From assembly GCA_017447865.1 (NCBI GenBank), contig JAFSMO010000074.1, positions 124,001-188,000 on the forward strand: 64,000 bases of DNA, given 5' to 3'. Both the position numbers and the translations under genes were made by a program. Source of the stretch: Thermoguttaceae bacterium. Lineage in GTDB: Bacteria > Planctomycetota > Planctomycetia > Pirellulales > Thermoguttaceae. The first letter of the stretch is position 1. Every line of letters starts with the position of its first letter. The notes beneath the pieces were generated by a model. That model saw only the letters and a list, made by a program, of their open reading frames with translations. It was not told where the DNA came from and did no database searches. This document shows, piece after piece, positions 1 to 6,581 of this stretch.

Positions 1-741
1 GCCGTTTTCCGTGATCGCCACCGTGTGTTCAAAGTGGGCGCTCGGCTTGCCGTCGGCGGTGCGCTGGACCCAGCCGTCTTCGCCCTCGCGGACTTTGTGC
101 GTCCCCACGTTCACCATCGGCTCGATCGCCAGCACCAGGCCCGGCTGGATGCGGAAATCCGCGTGCGGGCAGTAGTAATTCGGGACCTGCGGGTCCATGT
201 GCATTTCGCGGCCAATGCCGTGCCCGACGAAATCATCCACGACGGAGAAACCGTGGTCCTCGACGAAGATTTCCATCTCCTTCGCGATGGCGTTCCAGTG
301 GTTTTTCTGCGAAAGAAGCGAAATGGCCAGATCGAGCGTCCCTTTGGTGACCTGGAGGAGTTTTTTCTTCTCGTCGGAGATTTCCCCCACCGGGCTCGTG
401 TAGGCGGAATCCCCGCACCAACCGGCAATACGCGAGCCGATGTCCACGCTCACGATGTCGCCCTCGACCAGAACGCGGTCGCTCGGGATCCCGTGCACCA
501 CTTCCTCGTTCACCGACATGCAGCACGCGGCCGGGAACGGTTTGTGGCGGGAATGGAGCTGCACGCCCTTGAACATGCACTCGATGTTTTTGGAGTGGTA
601 GTACTTCTCCACCATGTCGTTCAGCTCGCGGGTGGTCAGACCGGGCTTGATGGCTTTCCGGATCATCTCATGAGCGACCCAAACCTGGTACCCGGCACGG
701 CGCATCAAACGAATTTCGCGTTTCGTCTTGATCTCGATCAT
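1..741 (-). CDS. map: Methionine aminopeptidase type I, C-terminus cut by window edge
   Basis: Removes the N-terminal methionine from nascent proteins in the cytoplasm (M24 metallopeptidase). The 247 visible codons read from ATG at 741 to base 1, where the frame runs off the window; only a few C-terminal residues should be missing. All five dinuclear metal ligands of the family can be placed: D100 in SVDIGS, D111 in CGDSAY, H174 in GHGIGREMH, E207 in AIEPMVN and E238 in FEHT. A cysteine pair sits in PAACCMSVNEEV near residue 75. The gene stands alone on the minus strand with its own promoter about 60 bp upstream, not beside secY and adk as in many bacteria. Identity is secure. Confidence 0.95.
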   Translation of the reverse strand, partial: MIEIKTKREIRLMRRAGYQVWVAHEMIRKAIKPGLTTRELNDMVEKYYHSKNIECMFKGVQLHSRHKPFPAACCMSVNEEVVHGIPSDRVLVEGDIVSVDIGSRIAGWCGDSAYTSPVGEISDEKKKLLQVTKGTLDLAISLLSQKNHWNAIAKEMEIFVEDHGFSVVDDFVGHGIGREMHMDPQVPNYYCPHADFRIQPGLVLAIEPMVNVGTHKVREGEDGWVQRTADGKPSAHFEHTVAITENG

Positions 742-799
742 TTTTTTCTTCTTTCTCACTTGGGTGCGGGGGTGACGCGCAAAAAACAGAATTTAATTC

Positions 800-827
800 A
801 TTTTACTCTTTTTTCGCCAAAGAACAA
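800..827 (-). promoter_or_regulatory. Promoter of map
   Basis: On the minus strand TTGTTC (822-827) and TAAAAT (800-805) are separated by exactly 16 bp, and five C residues lie directly before the -35. The predicted start is near 793, leaving about 50 nt of leader before the map ATG. Confidence 0.6.
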
Positions 828-861
828 GGGGGTAGAACGAAAAACTCCTCAAATCCCGTGT

Positions 862-1172
862 ACGCGAGAATCCGTCCCTCCGGGAACGCCCAAGGCCGCT
901 ACAGGCCCCGCGGATCAGGCGGATGGGGCGGATTACGAAGAAGCCTCCCCTGAAAGGGGAGGTGGCCCGAAGGGCCGGAGGGGTTCCGATGCGGGGGAAA
1001 ATCCATCCTTTGGCCTGAACCCCCCAGCCTCACGTCGCTCGGCAGCCCCCCTTTCAGGGGGGCCTTTAATAAAAATCAATTTTTCTTTATTTAAAATCCG
1101 CCCACATCCGCCCGATCCGCCCAATCCGCGGGGCCTATAATCGCTGGAGCTTATAGCGGGTTGGACGTGAAC
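862..1172. repeat. Composite palindromic repeat, unit 1 (left of thyX)
   Basis: About 310 bp made of shells. The outer flanks are G+C-rich, read GGCCCCGCGGAT on the left and ATCCGCGGGGCC on the right, and contain several GGCGGAT/ATCCGCC units, so the ends are inverted repeats. Inside lies a core of about 130 bp (942-1069) bounded by CCTCCCCTGAAAGGGGAGG on the left and CCCCCCTTTCAGGGGGG on the right. Unit 2 at 2201-2476 has the same flanks in the same orientation but the core reversed. A third core is at 58471-58604. No coding capacity was recognised. Confidence 0.8.
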
Positions 1173-1220
1173 CTTGAGCTGGACCTCTTCAAGTTGGCGG
1201 AAGAGTCAGGGGGCGCCCCC

Positions 1221-1248
1221 TTTACAAAACCCGAAAATCGTTTATACT
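1221..1248 (+). promoter_or_regulatory. Promoter of thyX
   Basis: TTTACA (1221-1226), 16 bp spacer, TATACT (1243-1248), with a run of five C directly before the -35. The predicted start lies near 1255, about 44 nt before the thyX ATG. Confidence 0.7.
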
Positions 1249-1298
1249 TCTATGTGACGGTAAATTTTCGTTTCGATTCTTTAACCCAAACTGACAAA

Positions 1299-2186
1299 AT
1301 GCCCAGTAATTCCGAAGTCCTTGAGTCCCTGCGCTGGAAAAAGTTCCCCGTTTTGAACGATGGTTTCGTCACGCTCGTCGATTGCATGGGAGACGACGCG
1401 GCAATCGTCCAGGCTGCCCGTACCAGTTACGGAGACGGCACGCGCCGGGTTTCCGACGACCGGACGCTCATCCGCTACCTGCTCCGCCACCGCCACACCA
1501 CGCCGTTCGAAATGGCCGAGGTGAAACTGATGGTCCGCGTCCCGATGGACTGCTGGCGGCAGTGGATCCGGCACCGGACCGCCTCGGTGAACGAATATTC
1601 GACGCGGTATTCCATCGCCATTGACTCGATGCAGACCACGGCCCCCGACGCGTGGCGGATCCAGGCGACCTCGAACCGCCAGGGAAGCGACGGTTTTCTC
1701 CCGGAGGACCAGGGCGCCGGGCTGACGGAACTGGAGACGCAGTTCCAACAGACCGCCCGCGACTGCTACCAGCGCCGCCTCGAGCTGGGGATCGCCCGGG
1801 AGCAGGCCCGAAAAGACCTTCCGCTTTCCACGTACACCGAGGCATATTGGAAGTGCGACCTGCACAATCTGCTGCACTTTTTGGCGCTCCGGATGGAAAG
1901 CCACGCGCAGGAAGAGATCCGGAAGTATGCGACCGTGATCGGCGAAGAGATCATCCGCCCGCTGTTCCCGCTGACGTGGCAGGCGTTTCTGGACTACACG
2001 CTGAACGCCATGACGCTCACGGCCCTGGATTCCGGCGTGATCGCGCGACTGGCCCGGACCGGCGAGATCCCGGCCTCGGAAGAAACGTTCCTCGCGTGCC
2101 AGGACCCCACGTGGGCCGACCTGGACCGCTGCCGTGAACGGGACGAATGCCGCGAAAAACTCCAGGCGCTTGGGCTGGTGAAGTAA
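1299..2186 (+). CDS. thyX: Flavin-dependent thymidylate synthase ThyX
   Basis: Converts dUMP to dTMP using methylene-tetrahydrofolate, FAD and NADPH. The signature RHRxxSxNExSxR is complete as RHRTASVNEYSTR at residues 91-103. The frame is open from 1161, but the ATG at 1299 is preferred: it follows a good promoter and gives a 295-residue protein, and the extra N-terminal 46 codons would overlap that promoter. ThyX proteins are typically 220-300 residues, and the acidic C-terminal stretch makes this one long. It stands alone between two copies of the same palindromic repeat and is followed by no other dTMP gene. tmk, the next enzyme of the pathway, is at 29.5 kb. Confidence 0.95.
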   Translation: MPSNSEVLESLRWKKFPVLNDGFVTLVDCMGDDAAIVQAARTSYGDGTRRVSDDRTLIRYLLRHRHTTPFEMAEVKLMVRVPMDCWRQWIRHRTASVNEYSTRYSIAIDSMQTTAPDAWRIQATSNRQGSDGFLPEDQGAGLTELETQFQQTARDCYQRRLELGIAREQARKDLPLSTYTEAYWKCDLHNLLHFLALRMESHAQEEIRKYATVIGEEIIRPLFPLTWQAFLDYTLNAMTLTALDSGVIARLARTGEIPASEETFLACQDPTWADLDRCRERDECREKLQALGLVK

Positions 2187-2200
2187 ACCAGGTTCGGGGC

Positions 2201-2476
2201 ACGCGAAAACCCGTCCCTTAGAGAAAGTCTGAGGCCGCTATAGGCCCCGCGGATTGGGCGGATGAGGCGGATTTTAAATAAAGAAAAGGCCCCCCTGAAA
2301 GGGGGGCTGCCGAGCGGAGCGAGACTGGGGGGTTCAGGCAAAAGGACGGGCTTTCACCAGTTTCGGAACCCCTCCGGCCCTTCGGGCCACCTCCCCTTTC
2401 AGGGGAGGCTTCTTTGTAATCCGCCCCATCTGCGGGGTCTATAGTCGCTGGAACTGGCAGTGGGCTGGACGTGAAC
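2201..2476. repeat. Composite palindromic repeat, unit 2 (right of thyX)
   Basis: Same family as 862-1172. Flanks match unit 1 in direct orientation, beginning ACGCGA and ending GGGCTGGACGTGAAC, while the core (about 2289-2412) is the reverse complement of the unit 1 core: it begins GGCCCCCCTGAAAGGGGGG and ends CCTCCCCTTTCAGGGGAGG. It fills most of the 322 bp between thyX and the next gene and could end thyX transcription. Confidence 0.8.
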
Positions 2477-2508
2477 TCTGGTTTAAGCTCAAAAGAAAGG
2501 AATAAGAA

Positions 2509-3078
2509 ATGCTCGTTTTAACCTCCCGTTACGCCTCGGTGCTTTCGTGGATCTGCGAGATCCATGCCGATCAGCGGCGGAAATTCAACCAGGACCCGTA
2601 CATCAGCCACCTTCTGCGGGTCAGTGGGATGGTTCTGGAATGGGCGGAGACTGAAGACGAGGCGCTGGCCGCCCTGCTCCACGACGCTGCGGAGGACTGC
2701 GGCGGTCAGGCGATGCTCGACGAGATCCAACGCCGCTACGGTGAGCGCGTCGCCAAATGGGTCGGCCAATGCAGCGATTCCCTGACGCAGGACCCGACCA
2801 AAAAAAGTCCGTGGCGGGAACGGAAAGAGGCCCACATCGCCCACGCGCGCACTGCCGGGCTGGAGGTTCGGCGCATTATGCTCTGCGACAAGATCGACAA
2901 TTTGCGGGGGATCGTCGCCCGATTTGAGCAGGACGGCGACGCGGTTTTCTCGTATTTCCGCGGCGGACGTGAGATTTCATGGTATTTCCGCTCCATGTAC
3001 GAGGTCCTCACCCCCGGCCAGCCCGCCATCCTGACCCGCGAAATGAAACGCCTCGTTGAGGAGCTGGAGAAGTTTTAG
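2509..3078 (+). CDS. HD-domain metal-dependent phosphohydrolase, small
   Basis: 189 residues. An HD domain is seen from H34 (ISHLLR), through the paired HD...ED motif ALLHDAAEDCGG at residues 56-66 (H58, D59, E62, D63), to D127 within LCDKIDNL. This layout resembles single-domain (p)ppGpp hydrolases of the SpoT/MESH1 type, which also carry the HDxxED pattern, but a role in alarmone breakdown is inference. There is no synthetase, TGS or ACT domain. ATG at 2509 follows an AAGGAAT ribosome site. A clear terminator follows at 3095. The neighbours suggest no specific pathway. Confidence 0.75.
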   Translation: MLVLTSRYASVLSWICEIHADQRRKFNQDPYISHLLRVSGMVLEWAETEDEALAALLHDAAEDCGGQAMLDEIQRRYGERVAKWVGQCSDSLTQDPTKKSPWRERKEAHIAHARTAGLEVRRIMLCDKIDNLRGIVARFEQDGDAVFSYFRGGREISWYFRSMYEVLTPGQPAILTREMKRLVEELEKF

Positions 3079-3094
3079 GGAAAAAGCCTTCAAG

Positions 3095-3126
3095 AAACCC
3101 TTGCCGGACTGGTGAGGGTTTTTCTT
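3095..3126 (+). terminator. Rho-independent terminator after HD gene
   Basis: AAACCCT (3095-3101) pairs with AGGGTTT (3115-3121), with further inner pairs, and a T-rich run follows. The hairpin lies between convergent genes; the minus-strand copy has a poorer T tract. Confidence 0.75.
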
Positions 3127-3168
3127 TTGGGTAAAGGTTCTTTCCTTCCTCTGGTACGAACTGTTGGC

Positions 3169-4065
3169 TTATTTGAGCAGGTGTTTTGTCCATTTTTCGA
3201 GAATCGTGGCAATCTGTTGTGACGTGCTCACGCCGTTTTGCTCGGCCACAATGATTATCATGTTGGCCACGGACCTGGGAACGTTTGTGGACATGGAAAC
3301 CTTGTTTTTACTGCTTAATTTCACCCCTTTATGCTTCGTCAATTTTTGCATTGAATTCTGGAAATGCTCGTATACCCACAAGAAAAGCGGTTTTCCTTCG
3401 CGCTTTGCACACGTGGAATAAAATCTTAATTCCGGACCGGAAATGTCCACGGGCAAAGTGCGCATTGGGCGCGAACCCGCATCGTAATCCTTCATAATTC
3501 CGTAGGATTGAAGATGTTGAAATGCCACTGCTGCCGTTGCAGTCTTGGGAAATTCAAAGTCGGTGACGGGGATTAAGATTTGCTCATTATTCCATCCTAA
3601 AATCTCTGGTTTGCCCAAATTTGCGGCCTGGTGAGCAAGAAGAAGAGCCTGATCAACCATCGCTTCAAAGGATTCCAATGGAATGGCAATTTCCTCACCG
3701 TTTTTATATAGCGACATAACTGTGAAATCATATTTATGCCCTGTTTGCTTGCTTAATTCCAGCTTTGCCTTGTCGGTTAGAGATTCCTTGCGGGAATCGC
3801 TCAATTCTTCCCAGACTTCCTCGGCGGTAATTCCACTAAGCATCAGGTTTAACTTTGCCAGACGTTGGCCATGAGTTGGTAAGGTTTTACCTGGTGGTGC
3901 GTAGTGGTACATAAACCACGACTGAACCTGCTTCATATTCACAGGATTTTTGCGGCCTGTCTTGGAAATAGTGTAAATCACTTTGCTTTTTGGGGGTTGC
4001 ACTTGCTTCTCTTTCTGACCCAGTGCATCGGCAAGCGTGAATTTTGTCAGGTCATATTCAACCAT
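3169..4065 (-). CDS. Hypothetical protein, no family recognised
   Basis: 298 residues, lysine-rich, without signal peptide, membrane segment or cysteine motif. ATG at 4065 follows an AAGGAG site eight bases upstream, so it is very likely translated. The middle contains acidic, helix-like stretches (EEVWEELSDSRKE) and the C-terminus has a hydrophobic helix VANMIIIVAEQNG followed by a short basic tail. I recognise no domain. Base composition is visibly more A+T-rich than in the flanking metabolic genes, and codon use differs, which suggests transfer. Two promoters and a pair of CRISPR-like repeats lie upstream. No cas, toxin or replication motif could be found in it. Confidence 0.75.
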   Translation of the reverse strand: MVEYDLTKFTLADALGQKEKQVQPPKSKVIYTISKTGRKNPVNMKQVQSWFMYHYAPPGKTLPTHGQRLAKLNLMLSGITAEEVWEELSDSRKESLTDKAKLELSKQTGHKYDFTVMSLYKNGEEIAIPLESFEAMVDQALLLAHQAANLGKPEILGWNNEQILIPVTDFEFPKTATAAVAFQHLQSYGIMKDYDAGSRPMRTLPVDISGPELRFYSTCAKREGKPLFLWVYEHFQNSMQKLTKHKGVKLSSKNKVSMSTNVPRSVANMIIIVAEQNGVSTSQQIATILEKWTKHLLK

Positions 4066-4116
4066 GCTAATTCTCCTTCGGTTTTTTCTTCCGTTTAGGT
4101 TCAGGTTACGAAAATA

Positions 4117-4144
4117 ATTAAATAAATGATTTACACATTGTCAA
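4117..4144 (-). promoter_or_regulatory. Proximal promoter of the 3169-4065 gene
   Basis: On the minus strand a run of six C leads into TTGACA (4139-4144), then a 16 bp spacer and TTTAAT (4117-4122). The predicted start is about 45 nt before the ATG. Confidence 0.6.
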
Positions 4145-4169
4145 GGGGGGTTGGTTTGGAGTGTCAAAA

Positions 4170-4259
4170 AAGCACCCCCACGAACGTGGGGAAATTACAT
4201 AGTCAAGGACTAAAATCCCAAAAAAATAAGAAACACCCCCACACTTGTCGGGAAAATAA
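4170..4259 (-). repeat. Two CRISPR-like repeat units, 61 bp period
   Basis: Read on the minus strand, two 29-nt units (4259-4231 and 4198-4170) are separated by a 32-nt unique spacer. They match at 21 of 29 positions, and most differences fall in the hairpin loop. Each has a palindrome: CCCCACG/CGTGGGG in the downstream unit, and CCCGACA/TGTGGGG with one mismatch in the upstream unit, followed by GGTG. Repeat length, 61-bp period, hairpin and the TTTCCCC...GGGGGTG pattern resemble type I-E CRISPR repeats as I remember them. There are only two units and no cas gene, so this is at most a relic. Tandem terminators or operators are alternatives. Confidence 0.45.
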
Positions 4260-4283
4260 ACTATTTATTTGGAATCAAAACAA

Positions 4284-4311
4284 ATTGTATCACATCTGAT
4301 TATTTTGTCAA
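4284..4311 (-). promoter_or_regulatory. Distal promoter reading through the CRISPR-like pair
   Basis: TTGACA (4306-4311), 16 bp spacer, TACAAT (4284-4289) on the minus strand, preceded by CCCCTC. Its transcript would start near 4277, enter the first CRISPR-like unit within about 20 nt, and then reach the hypothetical gene. Confidence 0.65.
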
Positions 4312-4365
4312 GAGGGGTTATTTTTTTAGTTCATCAGACAAGTGCCCCAGATCAATGAAGCATTA

Positions 4366-4525
4366 GCCGCAAAGAACGCAAAGGGCGCAAAGAAGTAAAA
4401 AGGGAGATATGATAAAGTTTTCAGTGTGGCGCAGTGTTGATCAGTAACAAGAAAAACTCTTTGCGTCCTTTGCGTTCTTTGCGGCCAAAACAATCAAATT
4501 TGAAGCCACAAAGAGCGCAAAGAGG
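4366..4525. repeat. Inverted and direct GCAAAG repeats
   Basis: A 29-30 nt sequence beginning GCCGCAAAGAACGCAAAG (4366-4395) is repeated in inverted orientation at 4457-4485 with very few changes, and a shorter direct copy lies at 4504-4525. The pair can form a long hairpin with a loop of about 60 nt. It lies between two leftward genes and has no coding potential. Confidence 0.75.
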
Positions 4526-4565
4526 AAGCTGGGAGATTTTCGCGGCGGTTTGATGAAGGGGGCTT

Positions 4566-6527
4566 CTACTCGTTCGTGTTGCAGACGAAAATTAAGCACT
4601 GAATCTTTTTCAGTTGAACGAAAATCTTTCCGTCGGCCACCGGGACGGTTTGAATTTCGCCCGTCAATGGGTTAAGAATTGCGCACGATTTCGTTTCACG
4701 TGAAACGCTCAGCGTGCCGGCAAAGTCTGAGTCCGTGGACGAGTTGCAGAGGACATAAACCGTCTTGCCGTCGCGGGCGAACTCGCCGAGGAGGACCGTT
4801 TTCGTCTCGCCCGTTTGTGCGGTCAGGGGGGTCGGAAGGGTCTCGAGGAGGTGAAGCGAGTTTTCGTCGATCACCGTTCCGCCTGCTTTTTTGAATTCCG
4901 CCAAAAATGCGGCCGTTTCCTGCGGGAGGGCCACGCCGGACGGGATCAGGACCGTTTCGATTGTGCTCTGGTTTCCGATCTGGAGCGTGGCTTTGCCGGA
5001 GGCGTCTTTCGTGATTTTAGCGCTCTTGAGCATCTGGTCGTCCGCGGCCATGAAGGGGATCTGGTGTTCCGCGAGGAACTGCCCGTGCGTGTAGTACGAG
5101 CCGATGATCTGCTTCATCCGGTCCGACTGCGAGTTCGTGTCCAGGCGCTCGGCGATCGGTTTGTACTCTTCCTGAAGGTCCCGGGCGGGGTAGTAAAGCA
5201 GCGCGCGCTTCACGATTTGCGCTTCCCGTAGCACGGCGTTCAGGCGGCCGACGTACGTGCAGTACGCTTTGTGCACTTCCGGCCCGCGAGCCTCCACGGA
5301 GTAGTAAAGCGTGAACTCGGTGCAGCCGAGCGCCGCCTGCCACGCCGCCGCGAACTGCATGTTTTCCACCGGCGCGTTCTGCTTGAGGCTCATGCGCTCG
5401 GAGTGGTCGCTGATTTCCGTCATCATGAGGCGATTCCCGTTCATGATGTTCGACGAGGCGGGGTAAGTGGCCGTCCGCCAGCCCCGCATGGCCGCTTGGG
5501 GGGAACTGCTCAGGAAGTCCATCCCCGCGATGTGCATCGTGTTGGTCCCGACGAAGACGTTTCCGTAGCACGGCACGTGGTACACCAGCGCCTCCTCATG
5601 AAGCGCGTGGCCGGAGGAGCATTTGCCGTTCTCGGCGCACCATTTCCGGATTTTGCCCATGAAGTTCTGCGTGTAGAGCGCGCTGACCATCGACCAGAAC
5701 TGACGCCGGACCTTTTTGTCCTCGGGCGCGTCTCCGGTGAAGAGGCTCTTGCGGACGCTCAGAAGGTCCTCGCCGTACATTTCCTGGTAAACCCGCGGAA
5801 AATCCCGGCTCCAGATGACCATCGGGAGGTTCTTCTTTTCCGGGTTCGGCTCGTCCTCGGTCCTCACGACCAGGTTGGGAATGACCCCCGTGTTCACGCC
5901 GTTCGTGCTTGGCTCGTCGGTGAAGAAGGCCTCCACCACGTCCCAGCAGCCGGCGGCGGTCAGGTGTTGGGCGTACGCGCGGTGCGTCACGTCGAGAAAA
6001 CGCTCCATGGCCGCCCCGTCCAGGACGTTCGGGTACCGGCGCAGCGCGCAGTAATTGTTCGTCGCGTGGGTGAACTCGTAGCAGTCGCGGACCGTGAACG
6101 GCTCGTCCGGGTTCTGCGCGTCGTAAACGAGCTCCTGGGCCTCAAATTCCGGGTGGCCCTTCAGCGTCAGACCGCCGGCGGCCGGGCTGGGGTAGCCGTC
6201 CTCGTCGTAGATCCAGACGCGCAGGCCGAGTTTTTTGGCCGTGGCGACGGTTTCGACGAGCTGGTTCCAGCAGTCGTCCGTCTCGAGGTAACCGTCCCGG
6301 CGGCAGTTGCAGACGATCCCGCCCAGGCCGCACTGGTCGCGCAGGAACGTCAGGCGGGCTTCGATCTGGCTCATCGGGATCCCGCCGTGGACGATTTGCA
6401 GCGGGCGGTCTTTGGCCGGCGGGTCGAGCCACTCACCGCGCCAGGAGTCCGAAAGAAAGCCCCCGGCGGAAACGACGGCGGTGAAGGTCAAGAGAAAAAG
6501 GAGGGGCAAAAGGCGGGTTTGGTGCAT
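4566..6527 (-). CDS. Secreted glycoside-hydrolase-like TIM-barrel protein
   Basis: 653 residues with a clear signal peptide (MHQTRLLPLLFLLTFTAVVSA). Residues about 40-420 look like a TIM barrel: GGIVCNCR and LRVWIYDEDGYPSPAAGG (near 105-125) resemble the YDExxWPSGxAGG segment of GH106-type rhamnosidase-like proteins, and FFTDEPSTNG (near 205) looks like an acidic catalytic strand end. The C-terminal 200 residues form a Rossmann-like and beta-sandwich region without recognised motifs. The substrate is unknown, but plant or algal polysaccharide is plausible given the similar genes at 37-43 kb. It starts 54 bp after thrS on the same strand and may share its transcript. Family assignment is by resemblance only. 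Confidence 0.65.
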   Translation of the reverse strand: MHQTRLLPLLFLLTFTAVVSAGGFLSDSWRGEWLDPPAKDRPLQIVHGGIPMSQIEARLTFLRDQCGLGGIVCNCRRDGYLETDDCWNQLVETVATAKKLGLRVWIYDEDGYPSPAAGGLTLKGHPEFEAQELVYDAQNPDEPFTVRDCYEFTHATNNYCALRRYPNVLDGAAMERFLDVTHRAYAQHLTAAGCWDVVEAFFTDEPSTNGVNTGVIPNLVVRTEDEPNPEKKNLPMVIWSRDFPRVYQEMYGEDLLSVRKSLFTGDAPEDKKVRRQFWSMVSALYTQNFMGKIRKWCAENGKCSSGHALHEEALVYHVPCYGNVFVGTNTMHIAGMDFLSSSPQAAMRGWRTATYPASSNIMNGNRLMMTEISDHSERMSLKQNAPVENMQFAAAWQAALGCTEFTLYYSVEARGPEVHKAYCTYVGRLNAVLREAQIVKRALLYYPARDLQEEYKPIAERLDTNSQSDRMKQIIGSYYTHGQFLAEHQIPFMAADDQMLKSAKITKDASGKATLQIGNQSTIETVLIPSGVALPQETAAFLAEFKKAGGTVIDENSLHLLETLPTPLTAQTGETKTVLLGEFARDGKTVYVLCNSSTDSDFAGTLSVSRETKSCAILNPLTGEIQTVPVADGKIFVQLKKIQCLIFVCNTNE

Positions 6528-6581
6528 GACGTGGCCTCAAAAAAGGGTGGGTCTTTGATTTCTGCTTGATTTTCAGGAGGG

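Noticed and set aside
25..1140. Long open frame on the plus strand opposite map
   Set aside because: It is antisense to map, whose five metal ligands are all encoded on the other strand, and it runs into the palindromic repeat.
4170..4259. A functional CRISPR array
   Set aside because: Only two diverged units, one spacer and no cas genes. Reported as CRISPR-like only.
5271..6569. 432-codon plus-strand frame
   Set aside because: Antisense of the secreted hydrolase gene; no family features. Caused by G/C at third positions.
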